A stretch of 24,664 bases of DNA from Chryseosolibacter sp040902445. GTDB lineage: Bacteria; Bacteroidota; Bacteroidia; Cytophagales; Cyclobacteriaceae. Both the position numbers and the translations under genes were made by a program. The DNA lies in contig JBBDXJ010000189.1 in the NCBI GenBank assembly GCA_040902445.1, positions 1 to 24,664 of the forward strand. The letters are read 5' to 3'. Position 1 is the first letter of the stretch. Each line of letters begins with the position of its first letter. Below the pieces are notes generated by a model. That model was not told where the DNA came from, did not search any database, and worked only from the letters and a program-made list of their open reading frames with translations. Below are positions 15,808-23,855 of the stretch, piece by piece.

Positions 15808-16722
15808 GTGGAAGCACTTATCGCAAAAGGTATCACCAAGCGTTATACTCAACATCTTGCGCTGGACGACGTCACGATCACTATTCCGGAAAAAACCATT
15901 TTCGGGTTATTAGGCCCTAATGGCGCAGGGAAAACCACATTTATCAGGATCATTAATCAGATCATCAACGCAGATGCCGGCGAGATTACCATCTTCGGAG
16001 AACGACTTCAGGAAAGGCACATCGGCATGATCGGTTATTTGCCGGAAGAACGCGGCTTATACAAAAAACTAAAAGTTGGTGAACAACTCATCTATCTCGC
16101 CAGACTCAAAGGACTAAGCCACGCCGAAGCCACCGCCCGCAGCAAGGCGTGGGTCAAAAAGTTTGAGATCACCGACTGGTGGGGGAAAAAAGTCGAGGAC
16201 CTGAGTAAGGGTATGGCCCAGAAGGTGCAATTCATCAGCACCGTGATGCACGAACCAAGGCTCATCATACTCGATGAACCGTTCTCGGGGTTTGACCCGG
16301 TCAATGCGCAGCTAATCACAGAAGAGATCCTTGCCTTGAAAGAAAAGGGCAGCACGATCGTTTTCTCCACCCACCGGATGGAGACCGTGGAAGATCTCTG
16401 CGATCACATTGCCCTCATCGACAAGAGCAAAAAAATCCTCGAGGGCTCAAAAAAGAATGTGAAAGCCACTTACAGAACAAATTCTTTTCTGGTTGAGCAC
16501 CAGGGCAAGTTTACCTTCTCCAATGGTCTTTACGAACTCGTAGACCAACAAAATTTAGAGGATAATTATTTCAGATCTATTGTGCGCATGAAAGAAAACG
16601 TGAGCCCGAACCAATTGATTACTGACCTGACCAAAATTACCGAAGTACACAGCTTTATCGAAAAAATACCAACCATGGGTGAAATATTTATAACGTTGGT
16701 GAAAGGAGGAGGCCATGAATAA
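15808..16722 (+). CDS. ABC-2 exporter ATP-binding protein (NatA-like)
   Basis: A 304-aa cytoplasmic ATPase beginning at GTG. Walker A GPNGAGKT (36-43), signature LSKGM (132-136, the Lys-Gly-Met form of NatA relatives), Walker B LIILDEP (152-158), H-loop His189 (STHRME). The segment GYLPEERGLY (76-85) replaces the Q-loop as in the NatA group, and the C-terminal 90 residues match the extra domain (DUF4162-like) of these ATPases. It overlaps the permease gene by 8 nt, so the two are translationally coupled and form one exporter. The substrate (sodium, lipid, drug or other) cannot be told from the sequence. Confidence 0.9.
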   Translation: MEALIAKGITKRYTQHLALDDVTITIPEKTIFGLLGPNGAGKTTFIRIINQIINADAGEITIFGERLQERHIGMIGYLPEERGLYKKLKVGEQLIYLARLKGLSHAEATARSKAWVKKFEITDWWGKKVEDLSKGMAQKVQFISTVMHEPRLIILDEPFSGFDPVNAQLITEEILALKEKGSTIVFSTHRMETVEDLCDHIALIDKSKKILEGSKKNVKATYRTNSFLVEHQGKFTFSNGLYELVDQQNLEDNYFRSIVRMKENVSPNQLITDLTKITEVHSFIEKIPTMGEIFITLVKGGGHE

Positions 16723-18046
16723 GATCTGGTTGATCTTTCAGCGCGAGTTTTTGAACAGGGTTCAGAAAAAATCTTTCCTCATTGCCACAATCCTCATCCC
16801 GCTGATCTTTCCTGCCATCATTGCGGTAATGGTCTTTGTGATGATGAAACAGGAAGGCAGCGCCGGCATTCAAACGGTGGAAGTCTATGATAAGAGCGGA
16901 AGATTTCAATTTGAGGCAAATGACAAATACGAGTTTGTCCCGGTTTCAGGCGATTTTGAAAAAGTGAAATCTGACTTTAATCTTTCAAAACATTTTGCAC
17001 TGTTGTACCTGCCCGACTTTGAACTGTCTGATCCGGGCGGGATATCGCTTTACACGAAAGAAAATCCGAGTATCAGAAAAATTGAAGACCTGGAATACAT
17101 CCTTGAAGACCGGATTCACGATCTCAAACTCGAGCAGTTCCACATCGACAAAGCTCTGCTGAAAAGCCTGAAGACGGATGTGCGGCTTAACAACATCAAC
17201 TTAAGTGAAACGGGCGAAGAAAAAGAAAGTAATACCGGAGCACTTTACATATTGGGATTTGTGCTCGGCGTTTTGATATATATGTTCGTACTCATCTATG
17301 GCATGCAGATCATGCTGGGAGTCATCGAGGAGAAAACCAGTAAGATCGTGGAAGTTCTGGTTTCTTCGGTCAAGCCCTTTCAACTGATGATGGGTAAGAT
17401 CCTTGGCATTGCCGCCGTCGGTCTGTTGCAGTTTACCATCTGGGTAGTGTTGGTCAGCACGCTCTCAACAGCAACTTTATCTTTGTTTGGAGTGGACATG
17501 CCGCAACAACAGGCAATGGAGCAGATTTCCGGGCAGATGGGGCAAAGCGATGCAGCAGTTGCGGAAATGCAAGCGCAGAATAATAAAGTGTTGAACATTC
17601 TAAAATCCGTAAATGAGATCCCTTTCGCCTATATCATTTTTAATTTCGCTTTCTATTTCCTGGGGGGATATCTCCTATACGGTGCCTTATTCGCGGCAGT
17701 AGGGTCTGCGGTTGATTCACAACAGGAAGCACAGCAGTTTACTTTTCCCATTACACTTCCCCTGATCGTTGCCTATTTAGGTCTCTTTATGTTTATTCTC
17801 AATGATCCTCACAGCTCGGCAAGTTTCTGGTTTTCCATAATTCCTTTTACGTCACCGGTGGCGATGGTTGGCAGGTTGGGTTTTGAAGTTCCGCTGTGGC
17901 AGCTGCTTCTTTCGCAGTTTTTGTTGATTGGAGGATTCATTTTTACAACCTGGATCGCGGCCCGTATTTACCGGGTAGGCATTTTAATGCACGGAACAAA
18001 GATCAATTACAAGGTGCTTGCAAAATGGTTTATGATGAAGCAATGA
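16715..18046 (+). CDS. ABC-2 exporter permease (NatB-like)
   Basis: A 443-aa inner-membrane protein. The first membrane helix is at about 21-43, followed by a large extracytoplasmic domain (about 45-175), then about five helices (177-198, 231-255, 303-330, 345-362, 395-417). The cytoplasmic segment EEKTSKIVEVLVSSVKPFQL (205-224), just after the second helix, is diagnostic of the NatB/ABC-2 membrane family. A Gln/Met-rich stretch at 262-290 lies between helices. It starts inside the end of the ATPase gene. A terminator lies 27 nt after its stop. Confidence 0.9.
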   Translation: MNKIWLIFQREFLNRVQKKSFLIATILIPLIFPAIIAVMVFVMMKQEGSAGIQTVEVYDKSGRFQFEANDKYEFVPVSGDFEKVKSDFNLSKHFALLYLPDFELSDPGGISLYTKENPSIRKIEDLEYILEDRIHDLKLEQFHIDKALLKSLKTDVRLNNINLSETGEEKESNTGALYILGFVLGVLIYMFVLIYGMQIMLGVIEEKTSKIVEVLVSSVKPFQLMMGKILGIAAVGLLQFTIWVVLVSTLSTATLSLFGVDMPQQQAMEQISGQMGQSDAAVAEMQAQNNKVLNILKSVNEIPFAYIIFNFAFYFLGGYLLYGALFAAVGSAVDSQQEAQQFTFPITLPLIVAYLGLFMFILNDPHSSASFWFSIIPFTSPVAMVGRLGFEVPLWQLLLSQFLLIGGFIFTTWIAARIYRVGILMHGTKINYKVLAKWFMMKQ

Positions 18047-18072
18047 AGAAATTTTATGAGGCCTCAACCAAT

Positions 18073-18097
18073 AACCGGATCGTTCTCCGGTTTTTTT
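18073..18097 (+). terminator. Rho-independent terminator between the ABC permease and the histidine kinase
   Basis: AACCGGA (18073-18079) pairs with TCCGGTT (18086-18092) around the loop TCGTTC, with a run of seven T starting at 18091. It closes the exporter operon. The kinase start codon lies only 18 nt further on. Confidence 0.85.
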
Positions 18098-18114
18098 ATT
18101 TACTTTCATGATTC

Positions 18115-19347
18115 ATGACCAGGCGGAATCCTATCCCTTCCGGCGATTTTTATCAACACAATCCCAGGTTGAAATGGGTCGTGCTGGCTGTGTCTTTTCT
18201 GATCAGTGTCAGTTCTATTTATTACACCAATGTGCTGGTCGATCAGCTCAAGGACAGGGAGCGACAACAGGTGCAACTTTTTGCACGTGCAATCGAATAT
18301 ACCCTTAACGAGAGCCTCAACAGCAACATTCTTTTCGTGTCCGAGGAGATCATCAATAAAAATAGCTCCGTGCCCACGATCCTTGTGGATGAGAATGAAA
18401 AGGTCATTCAGCACAGGAATATCCAGATTGATTCCTCGCGTTCTTCGACTGCCATTGACCAGCAGTTGTCCAAAGAACTCGAATCCATGGCAGACACCTA
18501 CGACCCTATCATCATCACCTTAAAGGATCCGAATACAAACGAAGTTTTTGGAACGCAAAAAGTATATTATCGAAATTCATTTCTTCTCACCCAACTGATA
18601 GCCTATCCTTACGTACAGCTCACTGTAATTGCAATTTTTGGATTTATCAGTTACCTGGCATTCAACTACTCGAAAGCCGCAGAGCAGAATCGCGTTTGGG
18701 TGGGCCTCGCTAAAGAAACTGCCCATCAGCTGGGCACACCCCTTTCATCCCTGATGGCGTGGACTGAAGTGATCCGGGAAGATCCCTACATGCGCAAAAA
18801 AGGAGTGGCAGACGAACTGGAAAAGGATATTCAGAAATTAAAAGTGGTTACCGAAAGATTCTCCAGTATTGGTTCAATCCCGACCTTAAAAAAAGAGAAT
18901 ATAGTAGCACTGATCAACAATGTGGTGACTTACCTGCGCCCGCGGATCTCTTCCAGGATCAGGATCGAGGTCTTTACTTTATCAGACAATATTTCCGCCC
19001 TGGTTCACGCGCCCCTTTTTGAATGGGTAATTGAAAACCTCTGCAAAAACGCCGTTGATGCCATGGGCAGCTCCGGAACGGTGGCCATCAAGGTACTTCG
19101 GGGCAATGAAGGGAAAGTTTTCATTGATGTAAGCGATACAGGCAAAGGAATTCCGCGATCAAAGCTGGTGATGGTCTTCAAAGCTGGATTCACGACAAAG
19201 AAGCGGGGATGGGGACTTGGCCTGACCCTGGCCAAGCGAATAATAGAAACCTATCACGACGGCAAAATCTTCGTAAAATCCTCCGAAGAAAACCTGGGGA
19301 CTACCTTCCGGATCTCCCTGCATGCAACCCCGAATTCTAACCCTTAA
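18115..19347 (+). CDS. Membrane sensor histidine kinase with HQLGTP-type H-box
   Basis: A 410-aa protein. Membrane helices at about 20-40 and 160-184 flank a periplasmic sensor region of about 120 residues that I do not recognise. The H-box is KETAHQLGTPLSSL with H204 as the likely phosphate acceptor, using HQLGTP where most kinases have HELRTP. The ATPase domain has the N-box ENLCKNAVDAM (N312), DTGKGI (341-346) and GWGLGL (365-370). There is no HAMP domain between the second helix and the H-box, and no response regulator gene nearby, so its partner must be encoded elsewhere. It follows a terminator almost directly, so it may depend on read-through or an unseen promoter. Confidence 0.9.
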   Translation: MTRRNPIPSGDFYQHNPRLKWVVLAVSFLISVSSIYYTNVLVDQLKDRERQQVQLFARAIEYTLNESLNSNILFVSEEIINKNSSVPTILVDENEKVIQHRNIQIDSSRSSTAIDQQLSKELESMADTYDPIIITLKDPNTNEVFGTQKVYYRNSFLLTQLIAYPYVQLTVIAIFGFISYLAFNYSKAAEQNRVWVGLAKETAHQLGTPLSSLMAWTEVIREDPYMRKKGVADELEKDIQKLKVVTERFSSIGSIPTLKKENIVALINNVVTYLRPRISSRIRIEVFTLSDNISALVHAPLFEWVIENLCKNAVDAMGSSGTVAIKVLRGNEGKVFIDVSDTGKGIPRSKLVMVFKAGFTTKKRGWGLGLTLAKRIIETYHDGKIFVKSSEENLGTTFRISLHATPNSNP

Positions 19348-19386
19348 ACATTGCTCCATTTAAAGGCGGCGGGTCTTCGCGGGTAT

Positions 19387-19396
19387 CGTCCGGACG
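19387..19396. repeat. Perfect 10-bp palindrome upstream of atpD
   Basis: CGTCCGGACG is an exact palindrome about 58 nt upstream of the atpD -33 box. It could be an operator or a chance event; there is no second copy nearby. Confidence 0.25.
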
Positions 19397-19453
19397 TTAT
19401 GATTCAGACTGGCTTTACAGTGTTTTTTTGGGCAATAAATCTGAATATCGCGC

Positions 19454-19484
19454 TTTGTACTTCGTGCTTATTAACCTACTTTTG
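19454..19484 (+). promoter_or_regulatory. Consensus Bacteroidota promoter of atpD-atpC
   Basis: TTTG at 19454-19457, a spacer of exactly 19 nt, and TACTTTTG at 19477-19484. This matches the primary sigma factor form TTTG-N19-TAnnTTTG at every fixed base. The predicted transcription start is about 30 nt before the atpD ATG. It is the best promoter in the window. Confidence 0.8.
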
Positions 19485-19521
19485 CGGTCGAATTTTCAGA
19501 CCCTAATAATAAAATATAACA

Positions 19522-21030
19522 ATGGCAAATATTGGAAAGATCACCCAGGTAATTGGTCCGGTCGTAGACGTCGCTTTCGACGGCGAAGGCTCAAAATTAC
19601 CTAACATCCTCGATTCTTTGATAGTAATGAAAGGTGATGGAACCAAAGTTGTCTTAGAAACCCAGCAACATCTGGGTGAAGACCGTGTAAGGACCATTTC
19701 TATGGAAGGAACCGAAGGCTTAGTTCGTGGAATGAAGGTTACCGACACTGGTTCGCCCATTGCCATGCCGATCGGCGAAGATATTAAAGGACGTCTTTTC
19801 AATGTGATCGGCGAAGCCATTGATGGTATCCCGCAACCAAACGGTTTAAAGACCCTTCCCATCCACCGTCACGCTCCGGCTTTTGAGGATCTCTCCACCT
19901 CCACGGAAGTGCTTTTCACTGGTATTAAAGTTATTGACCTTATTGAACCTTATTCAAAGGGCGGTAAAATCGGATTATTCGGGGGTGCCGGCGTGGGCAA
20001 AACCGTTTTGATCCAGGAATTGATCAACAACATTGCAAAAGCTTATTCAGGTCTTTCAGTTTTTGCGGGCGTTGGCGAACGAACACGTGAAGGCAATGAC
20101 CTTTTACGTGAAATGATCGAGGCGGGAATCGTAAACTATGGAGAAAATTTCCTCAAATCACTTCACGCCGGCGGATGGGATCTTTCACAGGTAAACGAAA
20201 CCGACCTCAGACAGTCGAAAGCAACATTTGTTTTCGGTCAAATGAATGAACCGCCCGGAGCCCGCGCACGTGTTGCCTTATCCGGACTCACTGTTGCTGA
20301 ATATTTCAGGGATGGTGATGGCCAGGGAAAAGGACGCGATATTCTATTTTTCATCGATAACATTTTCCGCTTTACTCAAGCCGGGTCAGAAGTATCAGCC
20401 CTTCTGGGCCGCATGCCGTCAGCGGTAGGTTACCAGCCGACACTTGCCACCGAGATGGGTGCAATGCAGGAGCGTATCACTTCAACCAAGAACGGTTCCA
20501 TTACTTCCGTTCAGGCCGTATATGTACCGGCTGACGACCTTACCGATCCCGCACCCGCTACAACTTTTGCCCACCTTGATGCTACGACGGTACTGAGCCG
20601 CAAGATCTCCGAACTTGGTATTTATCCGGCCGTAGACCCCCTGGATTCAACATCGCGTATCCTCCGACCTGAAATTGTGGGTGAAGAACATTACAATTGC
20701 GCACAACGTGTGAAAAACATTCTTCAACGCTATAAAGAATTACAGGATATTATCGCAATCCTCGGGATGGATGAACTTTCTGATGAAGATAAACTGGTGG
20801 TGCTCCGCGCAAGAAGGGTGCAGCGCTTCCTCTCTCAACCTTTCCATGTGGCAGAAGCTTTTACGGGATTAAAGGGAGTGTTGGTTGATATCAAGGATAC
20901 CATCAAGGATTTCAATTCTATCATGGACGGGGAATATGATCACCTTCCTGAGATGGCTTTTAACCTTGTCGGAAATATCCAGCAAGCCATTGAAAAAGGC
21001 GAGAAAATGATCGCCGAGGCAAAAGGATAA
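19522..21030 (+). CDS. atpD: F1F0 ATP synthase subunit beta
   Basis: A 502-aa catalytic subunit. Walker A GGAGVGKT (154-161), catalytic glutamate E186 in GERTRE, Walker B ILFFIDN (274-280), and DELSDED near residue 415, the regulatory DELSEED loop. It is about 40 residues longer than the E. coli protein; most of the excess is an insert at about 205-232 (ENFLKSLHAGGWDLSQVNET), which I recall as usual in Bacteroidota. It has a strong promoter of its own and is followed 41 nt later by atpC. The other subunits (a, c, b, delta, alpha, gamma) are not in the window, matching the split ATP synthase loci of this phylum. Confidence 0.98.
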   Translation: MANIGKITQVIGPVVDVAFDGEGSKLPNILDSLIVMKGDGTKVVLETQQHLGEDRVRTISMEGTEGLVRGMKVTDTGSPIAMPIGEDIKGRLFNVIGEAIDGIPQPNGLKTLPIHRHAPAFEDLSTSTEVLFTGIKVIDLIEPYSKGGKIGLFGGAGVGKTVLIQELINNIAKAYSGLSVFAGVGERTREGNDLLREMIEAGIVNYGENFLKSLHAGGWDLSQVNETDLRQSKATFVFGQMNEPPGARARVALSGLTVAEYFRDGDGQGKGRDILFFIDNIFRFTQAGSEVSALLGRMPSAVGYQPTLATEMGAMQERITSTKNGSITSVQAVYVPADDLTDPAPATTFAHLDATTVLSRKISELGIYPAVDPLDSTSRILRPEIVGEEHYNCAQRVKNILQRYKELQDIIAILGMDELSDEDKLVVLRARRVQRFLSQPFHVAEAFTGLKGVLVDIKDTIKDFNSIMDGEYDHLPEMAFNLVGNIQQAIEKGEKMIAEAKG

Positions 21031-21071
21031 TTAGTTTTAGAATTCAAAGTTTAAAGTTTAAAGTTGCCGCC

Positions 21072-21323
21072 ATGTATTTGGAAATATTAACACCTGAAAA
21101 AAAGGTTTTTGAGGGCAATGTGGTGATCGCAACATTTCCCGGTGCGGATGGATCTTTTCAGGTACTCGACAATCACGCTCCGTTGGTCAGTTTATTAAAG
21201 GAGGGACTGGTTGAATACAAATCAAAAGATGCGACAAGCAGCCTGATGATAACCGGGGGGGTGGTGGAAGTGTTAAAAAATAAAGTGGTCTTGTTGGCGG
21301 ATGGAGTTATCAGCGAAATCTAA
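21072..21323 (+). CDS. atpC: F1F0 ATP synthase subunit epsilon, short form
   Basis: An 83-aa protein comprising only the N-terminal beta-sandwich (MYLEILTPEKKVFEG, TFPGADGSFQVLDNHAPLVSLLK, ITGGVVEVLKNKVVLLAD). The usual epsilon is about 130-140 aa and has a two-helix C-terminal domain that inhibits ATP hydrolysis; here translation ends right after the sandwich. It can still couple gamma to the c-ring but cannot give helix-based inhibition. The short form is common in Bacteroidota. It is the last gene of the atpDC operon. Confidence 0.95.
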   Translation: MYLEILTPEKKVFEGNVVIATFPGADGSFQVLDNHAPLVSLLKEGLVEYKSKDATSSLMITGGVVEVLKNKVVLLADGVISEI

Positions 21324-21327
21324 ATCA

Positions 21328-21358
21328 TAAAAAAACCCCGTTTCCCGGGGCTTTTTTT
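21328..21358. terminator. Bidirectional terminator of atpDC and the convergent lipoprotein operon
   Basis: CCCCG (21336-21340) pairs with CGGGG (21346-21350). It is flanked by an A-run on the left (21328-21335) and a T-run on the right (21352-21358), so it can work on both strands. It separates atpC from the convergent minus-strand operon. Confidence 0.9.
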
Positions 21359-21376
21359 ATTCAGTGCAAAGAATAT

Positions 21377-21928
21377 CTATTGTCTGGCTATCCATTGAAT
21401 AAAGAAGACAATCGCAATTACTATTGAAATCAAACTCAGTATCCCGAAAATAGTATTAGCGCCATAGAATGCACCTAATACAATCGCTACGATAGTAAAG
21501 ATAAGGGCCATTTTCAGATCGCTGTCCATCACTTTGGCCTCCTCAATGGAATCAATACTTTCGCCGGACCTTTTAGCCTTGATCATCTTTTTTACTACTG
21601 TTTTCAATTCTTTCCTGAACTCTTTTTTCTCGCTCTTTGAAAGGGAGGAGTACTTCTTTTCCAGAAGAGCCTTATCCATTACAAGCGCGGGAGCACGCTC
21701 AACTTTTTTTATCCGGCTTTCGGCGCTGGCGGTCACTGCCTCTTCATTGATCTGCAGTGGACTCATTTCAGGGGTTGCAAGCATGGTTTCGGCCAGGCGA
21801 GTATTTGGCGTTTCAAGCTTTTTCTTACCACTGTTATAATCATAGTGGTCGAAGTAATAGGCGTACTTGGGTGAGGAACAGGCAGCGAACAAAAGCACGC
21901 TAACAATAAGTAAAAGATATTTTTTCAT
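21377..21928 (-). CDS. Lipoprotein with two C-terminal membrane segments, unknown function
   Basis: 183 aa from the internal ATG chosen because MKKYLLLIVSVLLFAACSS is a clear lipoprotein signal with C17; the frame stays open 21 codons further upstream but that part overlaps the previous gene. Next comes a Tyr-rich stretch (YAYYFDHYDY), then a basic, helical region (about 95-125, many Lys and Glu). Two hydrophobic helices follow near the C-terminus (about 137-153 and 158-178). A lipid anchor plus two helices is an odd topology. It is the last gene of the RluA operon, 10 nt after the DUF6787-like gene. Function not recognised. Confidence 0.7.
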   Translation of the reverse strand: MKKYLLLIVSVLLFAACSSPKYAYYFDHYDYNSGKKKLETPNTRLAETMLATPEMSPLQINEEAVTASAESRIKKVERAPALVMDKALLEKKYSSLSKSEKKEFRKELKTVVKKMIKAKRSGESIDSIEEAKVMDSDLKMALIFTIVAIVLGAFYGANTIFGILSLISIVIAIVFFIQWIARQ

Positions 21929-21938
21929 ATGGGTAAAG

Positions 21939-22247
21939 TTATTTTTCTCTTTTAAACCACGTAAAAAATCGTTCCATAAAACGTTTTTCAAAATTCCAGA
22001 AGAACCGGAACTGGCCTAATAAAAAACCATACCCGAGTAAAATAACATTATAAAGCGGTAAAATGAAAATATAATAAAGGACAGAAGCCAGTATAGTGTT
22101 GCCCTGTTCACCCGCCAGCCAATTCAATAAAGGTTTTTTTATGAACAGTATTGTGAAGCCCGTACATGCAAAAGCGACCAACACGATTACCACCTGCCAT
22201 GCGCTATCCAGTTTCCAGCGATTTTTAAGCTTTTCCAGCCAATTCAT
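21939..22247 (-). CDS. DUF6787-like small membrane protein
   Basis: A 102-aa protein with a short amphipathic N-terminus (MNWLEKLKNRWKLDSAWQ), two membrane helices (about 18-36 and 52-78) and an aromatic, basic C-terminus (FRFFWNFEKRFMERFF). The pattern matches a Bacteroidota family I recall as DUF6787, with no assigned function. It sits 11 nt after the pseudouridine synthase gene and 10 nt before the lipoprotein gene, so all three form one minus-strand operon. Confidence 0.65.
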   Translation of the reverse strand: MNWLEKLKNRWKLDSAWQVVIVLVAFACTGFTILFIKKPLLNWLAGEQGNTILASVLYYIFILPLYNVILLGYGFLLGQFRFFWNFEKRFMERFFTWFKREK

Positions 22248-22258
22248 CTGTTGTATGT

Positions 22259-22945
22259 CTATTGAAAACTTGAAAATATTTTCCAGGTAGCCGTGTTGGG
22301 CAAAGGAGCTTCCACGACCATTTTTTCCTTTTTTACAGGGTGAAGGAACTCAAGTTTGCGCGCGTGGAGGGCTATGCTTCCATCATCCAGGGGTATGGGA
22401 AAACCGTATTTCACATCGCCTTTTATGGGGCACCCCATAAAAGCGAGCTGAGCCCGGATCTGATGGGGGCGTCCGGTAACAGGATTTACCTCCAAAAGCC
22501 ATTGGTCTTGTCTTTGAGCGATTAAGCCATAATTTAGTTCTGATCGCAATGCCCCCACCGTTTCTCTGGGGTAAGCGGTGGCTTTGTTTTTTTTCTCGTC
22601 TTTATAGAGCCAGTGTATTAAATTACCCGATTCACGGGGAGGTTTGTTTTCTGTGATAGCCCAATAGGCCTTCCTTGTCTTGTTTTCCCTGAAAAGGGCA
22701 TTCATTCTTTCCAGGGACTTTGAGGTTCGGGCCAGCACCACAATTCCACTTACGGGCCTGTCAATCCGGTGAACCACCCCAAGAAAGACCGCCCCCGGTT
22801 TCTGGTATTTTTTCCCGATATATTGCTTACACAACTCTACTAAGGGTATATCCCCGGTTATGTCCCCCTGAACCAGGACCCCGGAAGCCTTATTCACGAT
22901 CAAGAGATGGTTGTCTTCATAAAGTACCTGAAAAGGCTCTTTCAT
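22259..22945 (-). CDS. RluA-family RNA pseudouridine synthase
   Basis: A 228-aa catalytic domain without an S4 domain. The active-site motif is HRIDRPVSG (59-67), with D62 as the catalytic aspartate. Other family segments are LYEDNHLLIVNKASG near the N-terminus, RKAYWAI (about 111-117) and NPVTGRPHQIRAQL (about 153-166). It isomerises uridine to pseudouridine in rRNA or tRNA; the target base cannot be told from the sequence. It is the first gene of a three-gene minus-strand operon and is divergent from the coiled-coil lipoprotein gene. Confidence 0.92.
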   Translation of the reverse strand: MKEPFQVLYEDNHLLIVNKASGVLVQGDITGDIPLVELCKQYIGKKYQKPGAVFLGVVHRIDRPVSGIVVLARTSKSLERMNALFRENKTRKAYWAITENKPPRESGNLIHWLYKDEKKNKATAYPRETVGALRSELNYGLIAQRQDQWLLEVNPVTGRPHQIRAQLAFMGCPIKGDVKYGFPIPLDDGSIALHARKLEFLHPVKKEKMVVEAPLPNTATWKIFSSFQ

Positions 22946-23029
22946 CCTCGAAAAAGTTAAAGAAAATAATGATACTGGTTAATTTTTAGAAAAAGCTTAC
23001 ACTATTAATCTAAAATCTGTCGAAAGGCT

Positions 23030-23037
23030 TATTTTTG
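23030..23037 (+). promoter_or_regulatory. Candidate -7 element of the coiled-coil lipoprotein gene
   Basis: TATTTTTG is an exact TAnnTTTG match, 18 nt before the ATG at 23056. It overlaps a TTG that could be taken as an alternative start, which is an argument against that start. The -33 region is not clear. Confidence 0.4.
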
Positions 23038-23055
23038 TTTTTCTACCGATACCCC

Positions 23056-23811
23056 ATGCGACTAAAATTAGCTACTCCTTCACTCCTGATCATTATATTT
23101 TTTATTGCAGGGTGCAATTCCAAAGAACTAACCAAGCTGCAACTGGAAAATGATTCCTTGCGAAATGAATTGGATTCCCGTCACAGCGTGCTGGCCAGTT
23201 TGAAAGATGTGAGAGGCTTATTGGATTCAATCGACGCAAGCCGCAACTCCCTGCGGAGCAACCTAAGCGAAGGAACGAGCTATGAAGAATTTTCCACACG
23301 TTTAAAGGGTATAAACGAGTTTGTGAAAATGTCGGAAGAAAAGATCACCCTAATTCAGAATGCCCTGAAAAACTCCAAACACGAGGCATCGGCTTACCTG
23401 ATGCTTGTCGACGCTTTAAAAAGTGAAGTTCAGATACGTGTGGATGAAATTGTAAAATTAGAAGAAGAAGTGGGTAAGTATAGAGTAGAGAATCATGGTC
23501 TGCTTCAGGCGATAAAAATGAAGGAGGATGAAGTAAAAGAAATCAATATCAAGATCTCGGAAAAACAGCAGGAACTCTTGCTTTTGGAAGCAAGGATCGA
23601 GGCGATGGTAAATAATTTCAAAGTTACCGAGGCAGATGCTTATTTCGCGCGGGCAAGAGCTGTGGAAGAGGCGGCGAAACGAACCAAGCTCGCCCCGCAA
23701 AAGAAACGCGAAACCTATAAAGAAGCCCTTGAGCTCTACAAACGATCACTCTCCCTGGGCAAACAGGAAGCGAAAGCCAACATCGCCAATCTGGAGGCGA
23801 AAATCAAGTAG
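23056..23811 (+). CDS. Coiled-coil lipoprotein, unknown function
   Basis: 251 aa from the ATG that gives a lipoprotein signal (MRLKLATPSLLIIIFFIAGC, C20). Residues 25-45 and about 60-190 are strongly helical with heptad patterning and many Glu/Lys, pointing to a long coiled coil in the periplasm. The last 60 residues (AYFARARAVEEAAKRT, YKEALELYKRSLSLG) resemble a single TPR-like helical pair. There are no catalytic motifs. It is monocistronic as far as can be seen. Coiled-coil lipoproteins often act as scaffolds or tethers, but no role can be assigned here. Confidence 0.75.
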   Translation: MRLKLATPSLLIIIFFIAGCNSKELTKLQLENDSLRNELDSRHSVLASLKDVRGLLDSIDASRNSLRSNLSEGTSYEEFSTRLKGINEFVKMSEEKITLIQNALKNSKHEASAYLMLVDALKSEVQIRVDEIVKLEEEVGKYRVENHGLLQAIKMKEDEVKEINIKISEKQQELLLLEARIEAMVNNFKVTEADAYFARARAVEEAAKRTKLAPQKKRETYKEALELYKRSLSLGKQEAKANIANLEAKIK

Positions 23812-23813
23812 TG

Positions 23814-23855
23814 AGTTGTGAGTGGTCAGTTGTGAGTGGTCAGTTGTGAGTGATG
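23814..23855. repeat. Three tandem copies of a 14-bp double heptamer
   Basis: The unit AGTTGTGAGTGGTC occurs at 23814-23827 and 23828-23841 exactly, and at 23842-23855 with the last bases changed (AGTTGTGAGTGATG). Each unit is itself two related heptamers, AGTTGTG and AGTGGTC. It begins 3 nt after the lipoprotein stop. There are no spacers, so it is not a CRISPR array. Confidence 0.85.

Noticed and set aside
21929..21991. Longer N-terminus of the minus-strand lipoprotein
   Set aside because: It would overlap the preceding gene and bury the lipoprotein signal peptide.
23035..23055. TTG start for the coiled-coil lipoprotein
   Set aside because: The ATG at 23056 gives a clean lipoprotein signal, and the TTG overlaps the likely -7 promoter element.
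23814..23855. CRISPR array
   Set aside because: The 14-bp units are directly adjacent with no spacers.
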